Positions 5,849-7,024 of a DNA stretch of 7,024 bases are shown piece after piece. The DNA comes from an uncultured Eggerthellaceae bacterium (lineage in GTDB: Bacteria > Actinomycetota > Coriobacteriia > Coriobacteriales > Eggerthellaceae). The notes below the pieces were generated by a model that saw only the letters and a program-made list of their open reading frames with translations, had not been told where the DNA came from and ran no database searches. The stretch's first letter is position 1. Each line of letters opens with the position of its first letter. The translations under genes and the position numbers were made by a program. The stretch spans positions 1 through 7,024 of the forward strand of contig CAMPAJ010000083.1 in assembly GCA_946631805.1 (NCBI GenBank). Direction: 5' to 3'.

Positions 5849-5921
5849 TTCGAGGGGGCGCTTGCTCGATCCGCCGTTTACCATGTCGGGTAGCGGGTCA
5901 AGCATCTTCTGTCCCCTCGAA
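5849..5921. repeat. Long dyad downstream of the NAT-USP gene
   Basis: TTCGAGGGG (5849-5857) is the exact reverse complement of CCCCTCGAA (5913-5921). Inside, GCTTG (5860-5864 region) can pair with CAAGC (5899-5903 region) and ATCCGC with GCGGGT, giving a branched or bulged stem about 73 bases long. It begins six bases after the NAT-USP stop. No T-run follows on the plus strand, so it may be a 3' end structure needing a factor, or a relic element. The interval 5844-6014 has no supportable gene. Confidence 0.4.
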
Positions 5922-5933
5922 CATTCTCTTGAG

Positions 5934-5956
5934 AAAAAAGAACGCCGTAACCACGG
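5934..5956 (-). terminator. Weak candidate terminator for murI
   Basis: Read on the minus strand, CCGT-GGTT-ACGG (5956-5945) is followed by CGTTC and six T (5939-5934). The stem is only 4 bp, so this is a weak candidate. It lies about 60 bases past the murI stop, in the expected place for the end of the pyrE-murI transcript. Confidence 0.25.
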
Positions 5957-6014
5957 TCTGCATCGCTTGGAAACGGCCGGCCGCACGAGGCCACACGACC
6001 TGCCGCAAGCGCCC

Positions 6015-6785
6015 TCACATGCGAAAGAACGAGCGGTAGAGCTCAAGCTCTTCGGGGGTGTCCTTGCTGGAAAGGAACACGACCTCGCCGGGGTCGGAGG
6101 ATTTGGAAAGGAGCCCGCGGTCGGCAAGACGGCGCTCGAGCTGGCGCGCCGTGCCTTGTGCTCCGTCGAATAGCGCCACGTCGCCGAGCACGTCCAGGAT
6201 CCGGTCGGCGACGAACGGGTAGTGGGTGCACCCCAGCACGACGCCGTCCACCTTTCCCCGGTACTCGCCGATAAGCTGCTCGAGCAGCTCGCGCAAATCG
6301 TCGGCTTCGAGGCTCCCCTGCTCAATGCGGGCCGCCAGCCCCGCGCAAGGCACCTCCACGACTTCGTGGCCCCCACCCCAGCGCTCGGCAAGCTGCTTGT
6401 ATTTGTCGAGCCGCAACGTGATGGGCGTGGCCATAACAAGGATGCGCCGCATGCCCGGCGCGAGCGTCGCGGGCTTGAGCGCCGGCTCGACGCCCACGAT
6501 TGGGACATGCGCGTAATCGGCTCGCAGCGTGGCCGCCGCCGCGCTCGTCGCGGTGTTGCAGGCGATGACGATGGCCTTGCACCCGTCGTCGAGCAGGGCG
6601 TCGACGATAGCACGCGAGCGGCGTAGCACCTGTTCGCGTGATTTCTCCCCATAGGGTGCGTTCGCGGAATCGCCGTAGTACACGAAACTCTCGTGCGGCA
6701 ACGCCGAAACGAGCGCGCGCAGCACGCTGATTCCCCCGACGCCCGAGTCGAAGACGCCTATGTATCCGTTGAAGCGAGGTGCCAC
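6015..6785 (-). CDS. murI: Glutamate racemase
   Basis: MurI interconverts L- and D-glutamate, supplying D-glutamate for peptidoglycan in the cytosol. The 256-residue length is typical. Both catalytic cysteines are present in their motifs: C76 in IACNTATSAA (74-83) and C186 in GCTHYPF (185-191). The N-terminal DSGVGG (13-18) and YYGDSANAPYG (36-46) substrate-binding motifs are intact, and VGVEPALKPA (97-106) fits the family. The start is GTG at 6785, preceded on the minus strand by AAGG at 5-base spacing. It begins 7 bases after the pyrE stop, so the two are very likely co-transcribed. Its G+C is visibly higher than in the genes to the left, and it converges on the NAT-USP gene. Identification is secure. 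Confidence 0.97.
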   Translation of the reverse strand: MAPRFNGYIGVFDSGVGGISVLRALVSALPHESFVYYGDSANAPYGEKSREQVLRRSRAIVDALLDDGCKAIVIACNTATSAAAATLRADYAHVPIVGVEPALKPATLAPGMRRILVMATPITLRLDKYKQLAERWGGGHEVVEVPCAGLAARIEQGSLEADDLRELLEQLIGEYRGKVDGVVLGCTHYPFVADRILDVLGDVALFDGAQGTARQLERRLADRGLLSKSSDPGEVVFLSSKDTPEELELYRSFFRM

Positions 6786-6792
6786 GTACGCC

Positions 6793-7024
6793 TTATTTCA
6801 CGCCGTAGGTCTCGTAGTACGCGTCGATGGCGGCCTTGCACGCGTCGTCGATAACCACGCGGCCCTGGCATTCGCGGTTGTGCAGATGCTCCACGACCTC
6901 GGCCATCGTGACGATCGCCGCCGTGGGGAACCCGTACGTCTGGCTGACCTCGTCGAGCGCGCACATGGCGCCGCCCTTGCCGACTTCCATGCGGTTGAGC
7001 GAGACCATGAGGCCGCATACCTTG
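6793..7024 (-). CDS. pyrE: Orotate phosphoribosyltransferase, C-terminal part (runs off window)
   Basis: The reading frame is open to the right edge, so only the last 76 residues are visible; the ATG at 7008 is internal. The segment LMVSLNRMEVGKGG, then CALDEVSQTYGF, then AAIVTMAEVVEHL matches the C-terminal third of bacterial PyrE (E. coli: ISLDRQERGRGE, AIQEVERDY, ISIITLKDLIAYL), ending in a similar YYETYGVK tail. PyrE joins orotate to PRPP to give OMP in pyrimidine synthesis. The PRPP-binding motif would lie beyond the window. The stop (TAA, 6795-6793) is 7 bases before the murI GTG, an operon-like spacing. Gene identity rests on the C-terminal pattern only. Confidence 0.85.
   Translation of the reverse strand, partial: KVCGLMVSLNRMEVGKGGAMCALDEVSQTYGFPTAAIVTMAEVVEHLHNRECQGRVVIDDACKAAIDAYYETYGVK

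Noticed and set aside
5974..5983. CGGCCGGCCG palindrome as murI terminator
   Set aside because: A palindrome without a loop cannot form a terminator stem, and only GTTTCC follows on the minus strand.
5798..6652. Long minus-strand open frame overlapping murI
   Set aside because: It is very rich in Arg, Ser and Pro with no domain pattern and overlaps the well-supported murI frame; it is a by-product of high G+C.
1..7024. CRISPR array, tRNA, rRNA, transposase or phage genes
   Set aside because: No regularly spaced repeats, cloverleaf, integrase, transposase or phage-like protein motifs were seen on either strand.

Overview
The window looks like chromosome from a gut actinobacterium of the Coriobacteriia, most likely Eggerthellaceae. 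This is an inference from the gene set (a PucR-type regulator, a URO-D-family methyltransferase-like protein, a GPH symporter), the mid-to-high G+C and strong purine-rich ribosome binding sites. No rRNA or other taxonomic marker is present, so the assignment is tentative.

Layout: (1) 1-143 has no gene but can form a long inverted repeat. (2) 144-1709 (-) encodes a PucR/CdaR-type transcription regulator. (3) 1710-1898 is a divergent control region dense in dyads and repeats. (4) 1899-2897 (+) encodes a URO-D-superfamily protein of the MtaA/CmuA kind, not heme-pathway HemE. (5) 2898-3074 is a highly structured intercistronic region: a perfect 17-bp hairpin, then alternative helices that could hide the next gene's Shine-Dalgarno (SD). 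(6) 3075-4442 (+) encodes a GPH-family (MelB-like) symporter, followed by a terminator-like hairpin. (7) 4569-5843 (+) encodes an arylamine N-acetyltransferase (NAT) domain fused to a universal stress protein (USP) domain. (8) 5844-6014 is a convergent intergenic region with a long dyad. (9) 6015-6785 (-) is murI (glutamate racemase), read just after the 3' part of pyrE (orotate phosphoribosyltransferase), which runs off the right edge.

How the genes may work together: the divergent regulator probably controls the URO-D and symporter pair. A symporter beside a URO-D methyltransferase-like enzyme suggests uptake and methyl-group (or similar C1) chemistry on a small organic substrate, but no corrinoid protein or reactivase lies in the window and the substrate cannot be read from the sequence. 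The NAT-USP gene sits behind a terminator-like hairpin and may be a separate unit. murI and pyrE are housekeeping genes in a clearly more G+C-rich segment.

The most unusual object is the NAT-USP fusion. All NAT landmarks are present, but the position of the catalytic cysteine is serine (codon 4779-4781, AGC), while the His and Asp of the triad are kept. This suggests a NAT fold repurposed for something other than classical acetyl transfer, attached to a putative nucleotide-binding USP domain.
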